DNA of 64,000 nucleotides from Mycteria americana (taxonomy: Eukaryota; Chordata; Aves; Ciconiiformes; Ciconiidae). A program made the position numbers and the translations under genes. Positions 1 through 13,400 of the stretch are shown in pieces. The stretch spans positions 77,729,635 to 77,793,634 of the forward strand of contig NC_134365.1 of the NCBI RefSeq assembly GCF_035582795.1. Reading direction: 5' to 3'. Each line of letters opens with the position of its first letter. Positions within the stretch are counted from its first letter, which is position 1. A model generated the notes under the pieces. It searched no databases. It had not been told where the DNA came from and saw nothing but the letters and a program-made list of their open reading frames with translations.

Positions 1-2004
1 ATTAAGTATTGATTTAAATGAAATTGATTTGAATTTAATGAACAACATTAGATTTTTTTGAAGTAGTTCTTAAATGGCAAATTTCTGGCCAGTTCTGTCA
101 GTTTTGCTGTATTTGTGATAGTCTGCAAATTTCTCAGTTTCAGGGAACGTTCCTTTATTTCTTAACACTTTTGGAAGTCTGTTTCTCTCTACCTAAATAA
201 GAATGCATTAGTTATGGTTATGCTGAAGAGAGTGGTGGAATACGGGCTTCCATGCTTTCTCTGTTTTAGCTCTATACGTTTCCATCCATATCCATAGGTT
301 TACACATCTACATGTACAGATGTATTCGGAGCAGTTCCGACTACATGGAGTTTTGTTGAGACGGTCGGATTAAAAAGTCAGGGCTCCCACTTCACCTCTC
401 TGCTGGAATAAGTCTATGCTTCCATCTCTGCGTAGCGAAGCATGCCTGTACCCGTGCTTGCTCTCAGCAACGCTACTTTTAATGATCTCAAGCCACTCTA
501 CAGAGAGTAATCACTAAATTCTACATAAAACTGTTTGGAATTTTTGTTCCAAACCTTCCCTGAAATGAAAAATGATGTTTCAGAGAGAAAAATGTTGCCA
601 GAAAAATCATTCAAGACACAGATTTTTCAGCACAATCCTAAAGAATGCTCCAAGAGGTTAAAACCACTGAGTTGAATGAGTCTCTTATCTTCCCTTATTC
701 CTTTTAAATAAACACATACCTAAAACAAAAGAGTATCTGCCTAAAGGAAGATATTAAAGAAAAAAGCCTGTTTTTTAACTTGCCTTTGATTTTCAAACCT
801 TTAGAACGTCTATACTGAAACTGTTCTCTGCAATCACAAAAGCTGAAAACCAGCCATTTTTGAGGGGGGTATAATCATGATTCCAGCAACTGAGGCGCCA
901 AGGAAAATGCTAGATGTTGTGATGAATTTCAAGAGATAGCAGCCCTTCTGAAGAGATGCTCAGATGGTGGGGAACGGCAGCAAGAGCTGTGGCAGTAATG
1001 TGCTTCACTGACAGTGGCTGAAGAGGCAAAAATCAAGGAAGAGACGACGGACACGGTCTGGTGTCCGCAGAGTGAGTCCTCACACAGGGTGCCCTGGGCT
1101 GGCAGCAGGACAAAGCCCACGCAGGGGTACGATGGGCAACTTTGTTCATCACCAGCTGTTTCGCACAGAGCACTGTACTGAAGGAGGTGGCCCTAATGCC
1201 TTTTGCTTCTTGGCTAGCGTTTGCTAAACTGCCCTCAAGCTTTGCAGGTATTTATAAGCACTGTTGTTTTCAAGTGGGGCTGGGGACCTCTGTTCAGAAG
1301 AAATTAATACATTATTTAATTTGGAAAGCGTACTAAATTCCTTTTTTAGTTCATTACACTTCACTCCCCAGTGAAAGCAGCTCTGTCATTACAAGTAAAA
1401 CTGCTTTAATATTTACCTGAGCTCAAAGAATGCCATTTCTCAATCTTACTAAAGAAGACAAGTAATAATTAGGAGGGGGAACACTGTCTGAGGAATAAAG
1501 GATAATAACAAAGGCAGCATTGCATCTGTTGTTAAAATACTGAAATAAAATAAGACTAGGCTTGTACCATCCCATTTTCTTTTACAAACGGTATGGATTT
1601 AAGGCTGATTAATTTCTTGTATGGCGTTATCACCAGCTTCTTTAAATGAATGTTCTTGCCAGGTCAGGTTTGGGAGATGAAAGGAATATGTTTATTTTTA
1701 AATTTCTGTCACAACAAAGTTAAAATAACACAGGTACCTGTGTGTGCACCTTCTAGTGAATCATATAGCACACTCATCCACTGCCTCTGCTGAAATCTGT
1801 GGACAGAAAAGATGATACTTTTACTGGGATCGTGGGCTGTTGGGAGAGTAATTCCAGAGGAAGGCAGCATGTTTCAAGAGAATAAGGAACAGGGGAGGCA
1901 GCAGACCAGAACCCAAGCACTGGCTTTATTATGCTCCAGGTAAGAGGTAAACACAGAGGTACTCCTCTGTGACTCTGTTCACTCCTCATCATTTGCCATA
2001 ACTA

Positions 2005-2128
2005 TTTTATCATAAACTCTTTGGATGCAGAGACTGTTCCTCCCCATGAGTACACAGAGTGCCTAGGACGGTGGAGTTTTAATATCAGCCTAGGCTTCTA
2101 TGCTCTACTCTGATGCAAATAATAAATG
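2005..2128 (+). mobile_element. L2-tailed CORE-SINE (MIR-like) 3' end
   Basis: AACTCTTTGGATGCAGAGAC, then CACAGAGTGCCTAGGACGGT and an AATAATAAAT tail reproduce the 3' end common in reptile MIR-like SINEs mobilised by L2. The body is not recognisable upstream. Confidence 0.6.
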
Positions 2129-3209
2129 AAAGGCTTATTGTGCTTTCACACTGAAGACAGTGCCTCAAACACAATCATGATAAATACAAAACAATCCTTC
2201 TCATTTTATCCAGGTCTCTTTTTGTTCTGCCAAAGCCACAAACAAAGCAGGAAAGAAAAAGAAGGTAAAAATAGCACTTTCAGTCTTGCATTCCTGGTAG
2301 GGCTTTGATGACAACCACACACAGTGGATTATATATACTTCACTTCCCAGCTAATAACACGAACCATTCATTCCTTTCCAACGGACTATACACTCCAAAA
2401 ATATTTAATGTATGTTTAATGTACTGATTATTTCCTCCATCATGTTACTAAAGGCAAATTAAATATACCTAATAATCCCTTCCAGTTCTATAGTCCCTTT
2501 CATCCAAAGGTCCCAAAGCATACTACAGTTGTTAATTTGCCATGAAAAACACCCTGCCATGAAGCTGTACGAATAAATGATTTTGGTAGCTGAATCTAAT
2601 ATACTTCTTGGTTTCAGTATGACCCACAGTAACACTTTTGGCTTTAGGGAAGGCGAATTCCTTTTCAAGTGAAAGGAAATGTTCTGTTTGACCTGAAGTG
2701 TTTTATTTCTGAGCATTTCTGAAAAATGAAAATTTGGAAAGAAGCGGCCAGATTCATCAGGAAAGTTGTTCAAATAAAATGGAGGTTATTATTTGCCTTT
2801 GTGTAGTTTAGTGGCTAGGACAGTTTTGGAGAAAAAGGAAAAATAAGACCCATCTTCAAATCCCCTTTCTATTTCAGAAGATTATCTTCTCTTTAGTTAG
2901 GGCTTTTCTGGGAAAGCAGAGAATCCATTAACTTCCCCAGAGCCAGGCATCAGAGGTATGAACACAGGTTTGCCCATTAAGTACTTTAGGTACAAGACAA
3001 AGTTTAAGGGAGCATCTGAACATTGCTTAGAAGTCCTTTGTGTTGCAACCCAAATCACTCAATTTCTCTCCTATTTAGATATAATTTTGCCTGTTCCAGT
3101 AGTTTGTGTATTCCCCTTTTTCCTCCTCCCCCTAGAAAATTTTTTTCAGGGGGAAAAAAGTTCACTGCGTTTTATTCTTTATTCAGTTCCTTTTTGGTCA
3201 AAGTAAATC

Positions 3210-3405
3210 AAGGCATAAGAAGATTGTGTGACTTGAAACAAGTCACTAAACTCAGTGCGAGTTTTAACATCAACATCAGTGAAAGTTGGATGCCATCCAG
3301 AATCACTTCTTGGCGGACCTGAGACTAGACCCAGGAGTCCTCCCTTGCAGCCTTCTGCTGTGACCTTGCTACAGCACAGATGCCTTAGCACAGTTGCAGA
3401 ATGAA
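3210..3405 (-). mobile_element. MIR/CORE-SINE fragment, antisense
   Basis: Reverse-complement MIR features appear in order: GTGTGACTTGAAACAAGTCA, then GACTAGACCCAGGAGTCC (decayed complement of the tRNA B-box region), then CTGCTGTGACC. Moderately diverged. Confidence 0.45.
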
Positions 3406-3764
3406 TAGGTTTAGGTTTTGTTATACTTTCATTTGGATAGTGATAAGACCTATTCACTTTGTAGATGTTCTTTTATGTGGTTTAACATTGTGGGACGTAA
3501 TGAAACAAAAGTAAGGATAGTAATTAGGAAAAATGTAAACAAATAACAAATTAAGGAAGCTAGAAATTATTGCCTAATATACATGCAGAATGTAATATGA
3601 ATTTTGTATACAATGCCCCCAACTTTGTAAGATCTTCTGACTAAGCATCCCTTTAGTGGATTTAATTTTAGTACGTATGCAGCATGTTTAATGACATTTT
3701 CTCTGAGATGCTACTGCTTTGTGATTTGGGTGTCTTGAAGATTCATTTATCTTCTAATTCTAGT

Positions 3765-3885
3765 TGCTCTAGATCCATAATCAAGGTCCTTCTATTAATC
3801 TGGACATGGTGCAAATGCTGAGAAAAATGCTGAGAAAGAATCAGACCCTGCCCCATAGAGCTTACATGGACACTGTAACTCCGTC
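3765..3885 (+). mobile_element. L2/CORE-SINE 3' fragment
   Basis: GACCCTGCCCCATAGAGCTT ACA-type sequence is characteristic of L2-like 3' regions. A 12-bp tandem duplication (AAATGCTGAGAA twice, near 3813-3836) lies inside it. Confidence 0.4.
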
Positions 3886-4519
3886 TTCTTGTTTTCTTCT
3901 TTAACCCTGAATTTTAAATACTTCTCTCGTTATTGTCCATATTTAGACAAAGCTAGTTCTGTAATTCTTTACATTCACAGTAAAATCCAAATATGAAGGT
4001 TACAATGTGTGCACAGACCTCTTATATTTTGCAGTGTCCCATTATGAGTCATGCTTTCTTAGTGTAATTACACTTTAGCTAAAGCCCTAACACAATCAGA
4101 TATTGGAAAGATGTTTTTATGCCACTGTCATTTCATCCACTTTAGAGAAATCACTCAAATCTTTTTACTTGCTACAGCTTTGGGAAGTTGCAGTGCACTG
4201 AGTTCTTGCCTTTGAAAGGATTTGCACCACTGAAACTAAGTGGAGATTCTTCCAACTTCCAGATCTATTTCAACAGCTACCAGTTGTACTGCCCTGCACC
4301 CGTTTTGCTTTGTGGTTTGAATAATGTCCAAATTTCCATGTCTCAAGTGAGTCTTTTTTTAAAAAAAATTTCTTTTTGTTTAGTCTTGCTTTTATAAAGT
4401 GCCCAACATTATTGCCAAATTGATTCAAACTGTGTCAGCCCTGGAGGACCTTTATAGAGTGCCCAAGTTCTGTGTTTAGACATGTTATTAAAGCACGCCT
4501 ATTTGCAAATTGGCCTGCT

Positions 4520-4612
4520 CATGTATCAATGACTATGTGTTGAGTGCTTGCCACTGTACAAAATGCAGACACAGATGTGACCTCTGCCACCAGAGCTCTT
4601 TGTTCTTTCAAC
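4520..4612 (+). mobile_element. L2-like 3' fragment
   Basis: GACTATGTGTTGAGTGCTTG CCACTGTACA followed by GTGACCTCTGCCACCAGAGC resembles the L2 3' consensus order. Short and diverged. Confidence 0.35.
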
Positions 4613-6203
4613 AAAAACAATAAAACTCAGAAAAGTATCCAAGTTCCCCCGCTATACACACTGGTACAGAACTATTTTTTCAATTGCCTTGTGCTAAGTT
4701 ACAAAATCCTCAAATCTACAAACTAGTAGAACTTCTTGAAAGCAGTTTACATACATAATTTTGTATGTTTAAAGGATACATACACTAATTTCTTTACAGA
4801 CCTATTTTGGCAGGTGATGGTCTGAACAACAATAGAAAAGAGAGGGAAACACCTGATGCCACCTATAATCTTCTACCCATGTAAACTTAATCAAGAGAGT
4901 GCTTATATAAGAATGCATTACACCTAATAAAAGGTGTAGTAAGTGAGGCAACATTACCAGGAATGACCATGTAAGACAGTGAGAGAAGATAAAGAACAAG
5001 GTCTGCAATAAAACCGCTTGAGATTAATACTGTGCCTACAAACATTAGAAGCTTCTTTCCAAGCTTTTTACTTGTGTAATCATGTTATTGGTGTGCACAT
5101 ACACATCTGTCCCTCCCAGAGTACCTCTGCAAGTCATTAACAGCTTTTAACCAAATTTGTCAGACAGCAAGGGTTCCAAACGGAGTAACTGAATTCTTAC
5201 ATTAGTGAATTCAAGTGACCAGAAACCCTACAATTGCATCTGCTGAAAAGAGTGTCATTTAGATTAAGATATTTTTAGACATCAATTATCCATGTGTGGG
5301 AGAGTGACCATACAAACATCTCAACCATGAAAAAAGTTTCAGTCAGAGATTGCTCTTCCTTAGACACCATAGTTGGTGAATGATGAGATGTACATCTCCA
5401 TAAAGCAGCAGCCTAGTTTTGATATTTAAGGAATGGATTGTTTCTTTTGGACATTTAATATCATTAATGGCAAAGTTCAGAAGAATGGCGAGGTTACTGC
5501 AGTGCAACTGAGGGGGGGAGCTGAGGATAAGTGAGGCTGCAGGGCACAACATCCAGCACAATGTTCTAGGCACATGGGTTTGGTTAAAGGAAAGATAGCA
5601 GGGAAGGAAGATGGTCCATACCAGTTTGTACAAGTAGGGTGTTTGCTGGGTTCAAGCTGATGGATATGGCAGCAGACAGGTACTGAGTCTGAAAGGTAAC
5701 AGTAATGAGTTTCTGCTTGGTGTGAAAAGCCAATGCAGTGATTGAAAGGGGGGAGGGAAGAAGACTGGACTATGAGACTAGTATGCAAGGACTGTGGCTT
5801 CTAATGGCTTATCTTGGATAAATGAGATTATTGTTACAAAGCCAAAGGAGAGCAGATTGTAGTATCTATGACAAGAGATACAGCATGGCGAAGACCATTA
5901 TTTTAGCAAGAGAAGAAACCAATGTCATGTTTTCAAGAAATATCTGGCAGAGTGGTGAGGAGAAGGAATGAGGCGTCAGACCATGCTTCTCAAGTTGTGA
6001 ACCCTTTGGACTAGTTTGGCTCCAGTTTGCTTGTTATCCTATCTCTGCATATAATATCACCTTTCGCATGATTAGCAAAAGCAGCTACATCACCTCTGCT
6101 TGAAGTGGAGAAAGTCAAGCATATGGCACCCCTCTCAGAAAAAGGAAGGCACTTAAAGATCCATTAAATGTCTAGAAATACTAACTACCAAGCCTAATTT
6201 TTC

Positions 6204-6225
6204 GGGGGGGGGGGGGGGGGGGGGG
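6204..6225 (+). repeat. 22-base G homopolymer
   Basis: An uninterrupted run of 22 G, followed by AGAGG. Can form G-quadruplexes and is prone to length error in sequencing. Confidence 0.95.
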
Positions 6226-6319
6226 AGAGGTCTGTTACGAGATTTTAGTTGCATGGGATGACTACTTTGCTGAAATGTATGTATTGGGTTTTGACCAACA
6301 GCCATTTAAAGAGTAGAAA

Positions 6320-6366
6320 AAGCTACTTTAAAAGCTACTTTAAAAGCTACAAAGCTACTTAAAAAG
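6320..6366 (+). repeat. Tandem AGCTACTTTAAA repeat
   Basis: About three and a half copies of a 12-13 bp unit AGCTACTTTAAA with an interruption (AGCTACA) before the last. Confidence 0.85.
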
Positions 6367-8306
6367 CATATAAAAAGTGAGTGAAAAAGATGAGACTGGA
6401 GGAATTATCTCCTTTGAGAAGAAAGGGAAATTTGTATGGAAAAAAATGAAAGGGCAAAAGTTAAAAAGGTAAAGAGCATATATTTAAATTAGATATTCAG
6501 GGTGAGATTTCAAATAAACAACTGCTGATCAGATTGCAGGAAAATGTCAGGGAACATAGGTACAGGAATACACACAGTCACAATGCCAGTTGTAGGTATG
6601 TACAGGGAATGGGTATATAGGAAAAGTAACAGGGACAGGGAAAACACCAAACGTGGCAGGCAGCCACCAAGTGGAGAAGAGGACATGAAAAGAACAGCCA
6701 CTTAAGTTTAGTAGTATGAAGACCACCTCAGTCAGAAGCAACTCTTAGGGAGCTAGAGTCTCTTAGAGATTGCAATAAGCTGTGGAATTAACACAAAGCA
6801 GCCCAACTTCCACTTGGACTTGAGCGTCTGCAGTGGTGGAGAGGGATGTCGTATTGTGCAGGTTATACCAGACAGTGACAAAAAAAGCAACTCAGTCAGA
6901 AGGAGCAGGCTGGAGAACTGAGACCCTTGGGAGCACAGAGTAGATTTAAAGTGGCCAGGGTTAAGGATAAGAAAAATGCAAAGGGCTGAGTATTCATTTG
7001 TTCTGTCAATACCTGGGGAGGGGGATGGAGGGGATGACAAAAATAAATTCACATAAAGGCAGAGAAAGATGAGAAATTCTCCCTGTAAATCAAGAAAAGC
7101 AACAAAAAAAGTAAAATGGTGGAGCTGAGAAGATTAGAGTAATGCATGAAGCAGAAAGGGGACAGATATTTCAGGGTCAGCAAGGAAAAATATCCTGGGG
7201 CCTTGTTTTGAGAGATAATTTTTGTAGGAAAGATGGACCAATATCTGGTGTGAGAGCAGTTTAAGCAAAGTAACAAGAGCCAAACAAACTTCTCAGTGTA
7301 ACTTCAACACACAGGTAGGATTACCCCCCTGTCTCCTCTTTGTTGAAGCTATTCTTTTAAGACACAGTATTCTCACACCTGCCTGAGTGTTGTAACTCTG
7401 AAAAATGGATGTGTGGTATTTTCTGTTAGAAGAAATACAGTTTTCAAGAGTGCAAAAGTGAGTGTAGTTAGCATTCTCCCTTGTAATACTATATAAATAA
7501 GGTTAGCTTACCCACCTACACATAGTACATTCAACATGTTGAAGACAAATTGACTCAATAAATTATCTTGTCATAGAAAATAGTGAGAACAACATGTTGA
7601 TGACACTGAAACAGTAAAAGATTGTATTCTAAATGTTCCAACATCTTTGCCACATTATTTCTGAGGTCTAACATCACTGGCGTGAGATTCCCATTTTCCA
7701 AGCTTAATAGTATAATCTTTCATGCTTTTTCTTGGCACCGTGAACAAAAATGTTCCTACTGTGGACTTTCCTCTGTGCTTGTCCCAATTCCTTAACTTTA
7801 GTGTGCAGGATCCTCTTCTCTCTGTGCCAGTACTTTTTTTTCCCCTACTGTCCATTTGCAAACAACATGACAGACTGGATCCATACGCTGAATAGAGGAG
7901 CGAATCTATTTTCTAAACCTTCATAACTATTCTAGCAAGTAATACATATGTGTTTTAACCCCTCTTACCTGCTGGGTCACAACTTTGGGCATTGCAGGTT
8001 GTTCCAGTTCGGAGGAGAAACTGGCTGGTGAAGGAGTCAGCTATTTCTCTGATGCCACCTGTTTGCCTGAACAGAAGAGGACTCAAGTAGTAGGATACTG
8101 TCTCTGTTTATAACACCAGTCATCTGACACAGTTCAGCCCCAAAACCTGTCCTTCGGCTTTTTGTTAGGACGGTACTTCCAATACTTGCTCATTTTTGCG
8201 TATTTAGCTTTCTCATCTATATTTTTGATACACACATACTGCATTCTCTTCAAAGGGATTCCCACTGAAGACTCTGTGGCCACATACTGGAAACTCCTGA
8301 ACAGCT

Positions 8307-8380
8307 TTTTGTGTCTTTGTTCTGGACAAAGACACAAAATCCACTGTTTGGATTGAATTCAATCCACTGTTTGGATTGAA
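8307..8380. repeat. Perfect 14-bp hairpin plus 23-bp tandem duplication with 18-bp palindrome
   Basis: Arms 8307-8320 and 8326-8339 are perfect complements around the 5-base loop TCTGG. Immediately after, AATCCACTGTTTGGATTGAA occurs at 8338-8357 and again at 8361-8380 (period 23). The junction forms the perfect palindrome TGGATTGAATTCAATCCA (8349-8366). Confidence 0.95.
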
Positions 8381-9040
8381 ATCTCCATCACTTCTGCTGC
8401 AGTTTCATGAGGGAGCTTTACAGCTTCTTATCACTTACTAGAAGTATAAGGCAGCAATTAGGATCAGATTCAAGGTAGTTCCTAGCCACATCTCGATTAA
8501 CCTCGCTTACCACTGCAACTCAGGACAGAAGGTTGACACCTCTAAGTCACTTCCAAAAGGAAATAAAAATAAAAGTTTTTCTAGAAGATTCATTACAAAT
8601 TATATAACTTTAAGCAGCTGTATCCTATCTTTCTATCAGGATGGTTTCATGTGCTACTCCAAACCAATTGTACCTCATTGCATCTGTCTTTGGGAGTTTT
8701 CCATTCCCCACCCAGATTTCTTTCAGGCTACTTGGAGGGACCCCTTTCAACAGGCTCCTGAACAGTATCTGTTGTATGAATGGAAATTGCTGGCTGAGGC
8801 ACCCCACATGCGTCCTAATGGAGGGGGCTTGTTACTGAAACAGCTTTTGCAATTTCAAGGTTGACAGGTACTCTCTCTCTACTTTAGGATGAGAAAGGGA
8901 GGAGAATAATCTTAACCCTGGAAATGCTCTCAGTTGGACATGACAGTTTATTTCCAAGACTGAACCCCAAATTATCTTCAGTGACACTGCTTATATTCAC
9001 ATCAGTTCTATGTAGGGTCCTATCCAAGCTTTACCAGTTT

Positions 9041-9080
9041 AAGGTTTCCAATCAGATCTTAAGGTTTCCAATCAGATCTG
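9041..9080. repeat. 20-bp tandem duplication
   Basis: AAGGTTTCCAATCAGATCTT at 9041-9060 is repeated at 9061-9080 with one change at the last base. Confidence 0.95.
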
Positions 9081-9129
9081 GCTCAAAAGCAAGATTTGTG
9101 GTTCAATGGAAATTTGAGGGGGCTTCTTG

Positions 9130-9155
9130 GATTTGATTTCAGTCCAAATCAAATC
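9130..9155. repeat. 10-bp perfect inverted repeat
   Basis: GATTTGATTT (9130-9139) and AAATCAAATC (9146-9155) flank the 6-base loop CAGTCC. Confidence 0.9.
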
Positions 9156-10266
9156 TAAGTGAGATATTTTCAGGAATTCTTCTGAACTGGAAGTTCCCCA
9201 AACCATTCAGCTGCTCAGTGATTATCACAGCTAAAATGAGCATTGACTTCACAAAGCAGTGATAGGGACTCAAACTCCCAGTTCCAAGTAGTTCCATCTG
9301 TGATTTGCTCTCTTGGGAGGACACGATAGTCTCCAAAGTTTGCCAGAAACTCAGGAGCTGTCTTAGATCCAGTGAAACTCAACAGGGCTTGAGATGTTTC
9401 TAACAAATCATCTCTGTTTCAGGAATGGCACTGTTGCTACTGAAAAAGTGTCATCTGCAGCACACCCTGCAGTCCTGATCTCTCCAGCTGAGAAACTCCA
9501 AGCTGGAGTTGAATCTCCCAATGAAAATGGGTATGTGAAGTGCTGGTGTACTCTGGGTCTTGCCACAGCACCCACACTCAAGAGCAGGGAAGTACTCCTG
9601 GCTCACACACTAGAAGCATCAATAGCAGATAGTCCCGTTTATCAGAGGTTGTCTTTAAACATATTCCAGCAAGCACAGGACACTTCAGTTCCTTCTTTTG
9701 GAATTAAAAACTTCTGAATGACCTAAATAATTGTTACTCTACAGGAACTCCAGGTAGATTTGCAGAAGTCTCCAGCCCCCAACCAAGAATGAAGAGCACT
9801 AGCCTGCACTCCTACAAGTTTAAAAGGAATACAAAATGCTGATTCCTGCCTCTTGGTGATAAGAAAGCCAGCTGAACTGCCAGCATCCACTCTGAATTCT
9901 TCTACTATCTCATCAGAAGTTGGTGGACTGAGATGGTAGTTATTTAATAGATTTCCTATAGTCTCACAAATCTACAGAAACACTTTTGATTCAAAATTTC
10001 TTCCCTGACCTGTGTATGACCCACCCACAAAATTCCAAATCTAATTCATCCTCTCTGCTACAGCTGCTCTACTTCATGTCTGTAAGGGAGCAGGCAGGGC
10101 TGTTCCTAAAGGAAGGTGAGCCAAGAGGAATGCTCGGGCCACCAAGGCAGGTGCCTCACTAGCCAGGGCCCATCCCACAGAACTCAAGGCATGTAGTAGG
10201 ACAAACCCAGATATCATGGCCAGGTCGAACTAAGAATCCAGATCTTAAGGCAATACCGTGGTGATG

Positions 10267-10420
10267 AGGCAGGTCTCAGGTCAAGCTAGAAAGTCAGTCC
10301 ATAGGTCAGGGTTAAGATCAGGTCCAGTGATCACCAGACAGGTGCACAGCAACAAGGCAGGTCCCAGGTCAAGCCAGGAAGTCAGCCCACAGGTTGAGAT
10401 CCAGATCAAGAGGCTGCACA
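10267..10420. repeat. Tandem repeat, period about 88 bp, two clear units
   Basis: AGGCAGGTCTCAGGTCAAGC at 10267 recurs as AGGCAGGTCCCAGGTCAAGC at 10355, with the following 24 bases also similar (AAGTCAGTCCATAGGT against AAGTCAGCCCACAGGT). A more decayed unit may precede it near 10.18 kb. CAGGTC-type motifs recur within the unit. Confidence 0.7.
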
Positions 10421-13400
10421 GCATGACTGTAACCCATGACTTCTCCAGCAAAGCTCAGGGAAAAGCTGAACGGCCAGAGCTGAGCTCCTGGGCCCATGAG
10501 GGTGGGTGGAAGCCTCAGGTAAGGCTGGTCAGAGTCATTAAGACTTATTAGTGCACTCAGGGCCCTGACAACGCCTTCCCAAGTAATCTTTATGCCATTT
10601 TGTGAACTAGTTCAAAACCCCCAAGCAAATAATAATTACTAGTCCTTATTCAAAATCATTAGAAAGATCTGCTTAGCAAAATACTGCCCCACAGAAGTTT
10701 ACTCTGTCTCTTAACATTTCCTGGCCACTTTTTCTACATCTATTTTGTAACTCATGCAAAGGAAACCATACCATTTTGCAACCCCTCAAATATCCAGCAG
10801 TTTTTAAATGTTGACATTACACTACAGTCTTCTTTTTTCAATGGATCTAGAGCCAGCTAATAAAGCTTATAATCTACTGCTTTCTTCCCATCTTTTATAC
10901 AGAACTTGATCATAAACCTCGAGCCATTCCACTGTGAACACAAAGTTTTCACTGAGGTAAGGTAAGGGAGAGACTATATTCCAGGATAGCTGTTGCCAAT
11001 AGCACAGTACTCTGGTATGAGGTTCTCTCTGTGGGAATTAATTGGTTTCTTGGGAATCCCTGTAGCTACTGTTCCACTGGATTTGCACTTCTGCAAGATA
11101 CAGGAAGGGAGGAAACAATCGTCTCTTCCCAAACATGCTCATTCCCCTGAACAATCAATTCTTTCCTCCTTGCTTGTTTAGACTGGCATTTGCAATCAAT
11201 CCCACAATGAAGCTATCTGGACAAAACATCAATAGCAGTCAATGTTAAGCCTGAACCCATGCTTTTGGATTACTACAAAACCATAGCACCACAGTTATTC
11301 CAGCCCACTGCTGGTCGGTTCCCATCACAAGCTTCTTTCCATACAAGTAGTTGTGAACATGTTCTTTAGTTTTAATCACTGGCAGAGCATAGGATAATTT
11401 TTCCCGGGAGAGTTTAGCCATTGACTCTTAATAAACTGTCATCCTCTCAAGTCATTTACATTCCTGTATCAATATGCAGTCCATAAACACTAGCATCTGT
11501 GTCTAATTGAAAATGAGGTTTGAAGCCCTGGTCAGTTAACAGAGAAAAATAAGAACCTTTTCATCTCTGAATACTAACTCACACACTGACCACTGAAATA
11601 ACATTATTTTCCTACCCCTTTTATGCAAATGTTATGTAATACTGTGAAACACAGAAATCAACCTCCTCTGGTAGGACTGAAGTCCCACAAAACGGCACAT
11701 CTGGGAGTCTCTGGGGAGCTGGCTGGTGTTCAAAGATCTTAAGAGTAGAATTTCCCTCCTCACTATTCTGTGTGCCAGACCTAAATTCATTCTTTTTAAC
11801 ACAATTCCTATTGCTTTGGGTACAGTTTCAGACCAGCAGCCTTGAGCTGATCCCAGCCTATTTGTAAATATATCTAATTTTGTTCAAAGATACTAGCATG
11901 TGCCCAGGGCATTATCTAGGTGTAGCGAACAGGCCAGGAGTAGTTCTGGACCAAAGACTCCTCTGGTGGTCCCTCAGATGTGGCTGCCCACTATGAAAAT
12001 CAAAGGCCATCACACTGAAATGCTGCAAACCTTGCTGGCAATAAAAGCATTTTTTCTTATTTTTAGGGCCAATTTCTATTGCCAATCTTCGCTTAATATT
12101 CAGTCTGAAAAATCAGATTAAATTTTTACAGGGTCTGGGGAATCATCTATTCATGGTCACTCAGAGAAAGCCTTTTAAAGTGTTCAAGGTAGTTTCTACA
12201 TAGGAACCAAATCTGCCATAATTTTCTTTTCCTAACAAGAATTATGGTTGACACACAAGAACAGCTGAAGGCTCAGTTATGCTCTTCTGATATGTTTTTT
12301 CCATGTCCTTTGTGGCTTCTTCTTTCTTTGCTTGATGGCAAAAACAGATGAGGTGGGCGTTTGATGTGCTGTTTCTCCCTCTGATGGCCTGGAGCTAGCT
12401 TGGAACACTGCAGCCTCGATCTTTGCTGAATCAAGGAGAAAATCATGACACTTAACCAAAAGGTCTTTTGGGCCATTTTACAACTGCCTATTTAAAGCAA
12501 CAGTACTATATCAGAACAAATCTAACAGAAACCTTCAACTCCGTCTCTTTAGTGTTCCTCCTATAGACTATTCATTTACTCCAGTGGGTTTACATTTTTC
12601 TGTTTTATATGCATCCCTTTTTTCCTTTTTGCTGTTCACTACGTTAGCCACATTATCAAACATATAAAAATTCACCCCTGCTCCAGATCTACTAAAAATG
12701 TAACACATAAGATTCTGCTGTAAACTTTGTCTAAAATATGGTTTCAGCCAAAGGTTTCTTCCTCTGGAAGACTATCATCATACTGAACTGCATTTAGTGT
12801 TGCAGGACAGTTTGTTCACAGGGGTAAATTACTTACTCCACCCTAACAGATCTTCAAAGAATTTGGCACAGGCTGGATTTATAAGGTACCACCTGTCAGC
12901 TAACAGTCAGTCACCAAAATTGCACAAGCAGACAGACTCATTTAGAGTCTGTTTAGCAAGGCTGGCCTAGTAATTGTCATGTTTGAAGCTGTGTCTACTT
13001 TGGTCAGTAACCAAGCTCCCTTTCTTGTTGCTCAAGTATATGCCGGGCAGGGTCCTGGCTCTTCCATGCTTTCCCTATTGAGTATGGTGCCCCTTGTTTC
13101 TGGCTAGCTGTACAGTAGACTTTATTTTCTTCTGTCTGCATTTAGTCAAACTATTTCTTTGCATTACTGTAAATTTACTTTGTCTTATAAGCCAACTGTA
13201 TTATTTTTATTGATAGCTTGAAAAATGAGACAGGCTACCATGCCAGCATATATGCTAGCCTCAGAGCTGTGCTTAGAGAGCTCATGGCAGTCAGTTCTCA
13301 GTCTCCTTATGAGTGCTTGTTTCCCATCCTAGAGCACTGCTGCAAGGAATGACAGGTTTATAGATAAACTCCATTGCCTTTCTGAGGGTCAGCAGCTTCT

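Noticed and set aside
9394..9717. 107-codon plus-strand frame
   Set aside because: No known motif and no conserved context; adjacent DNA is full of short duplications. Not supported as a gene.
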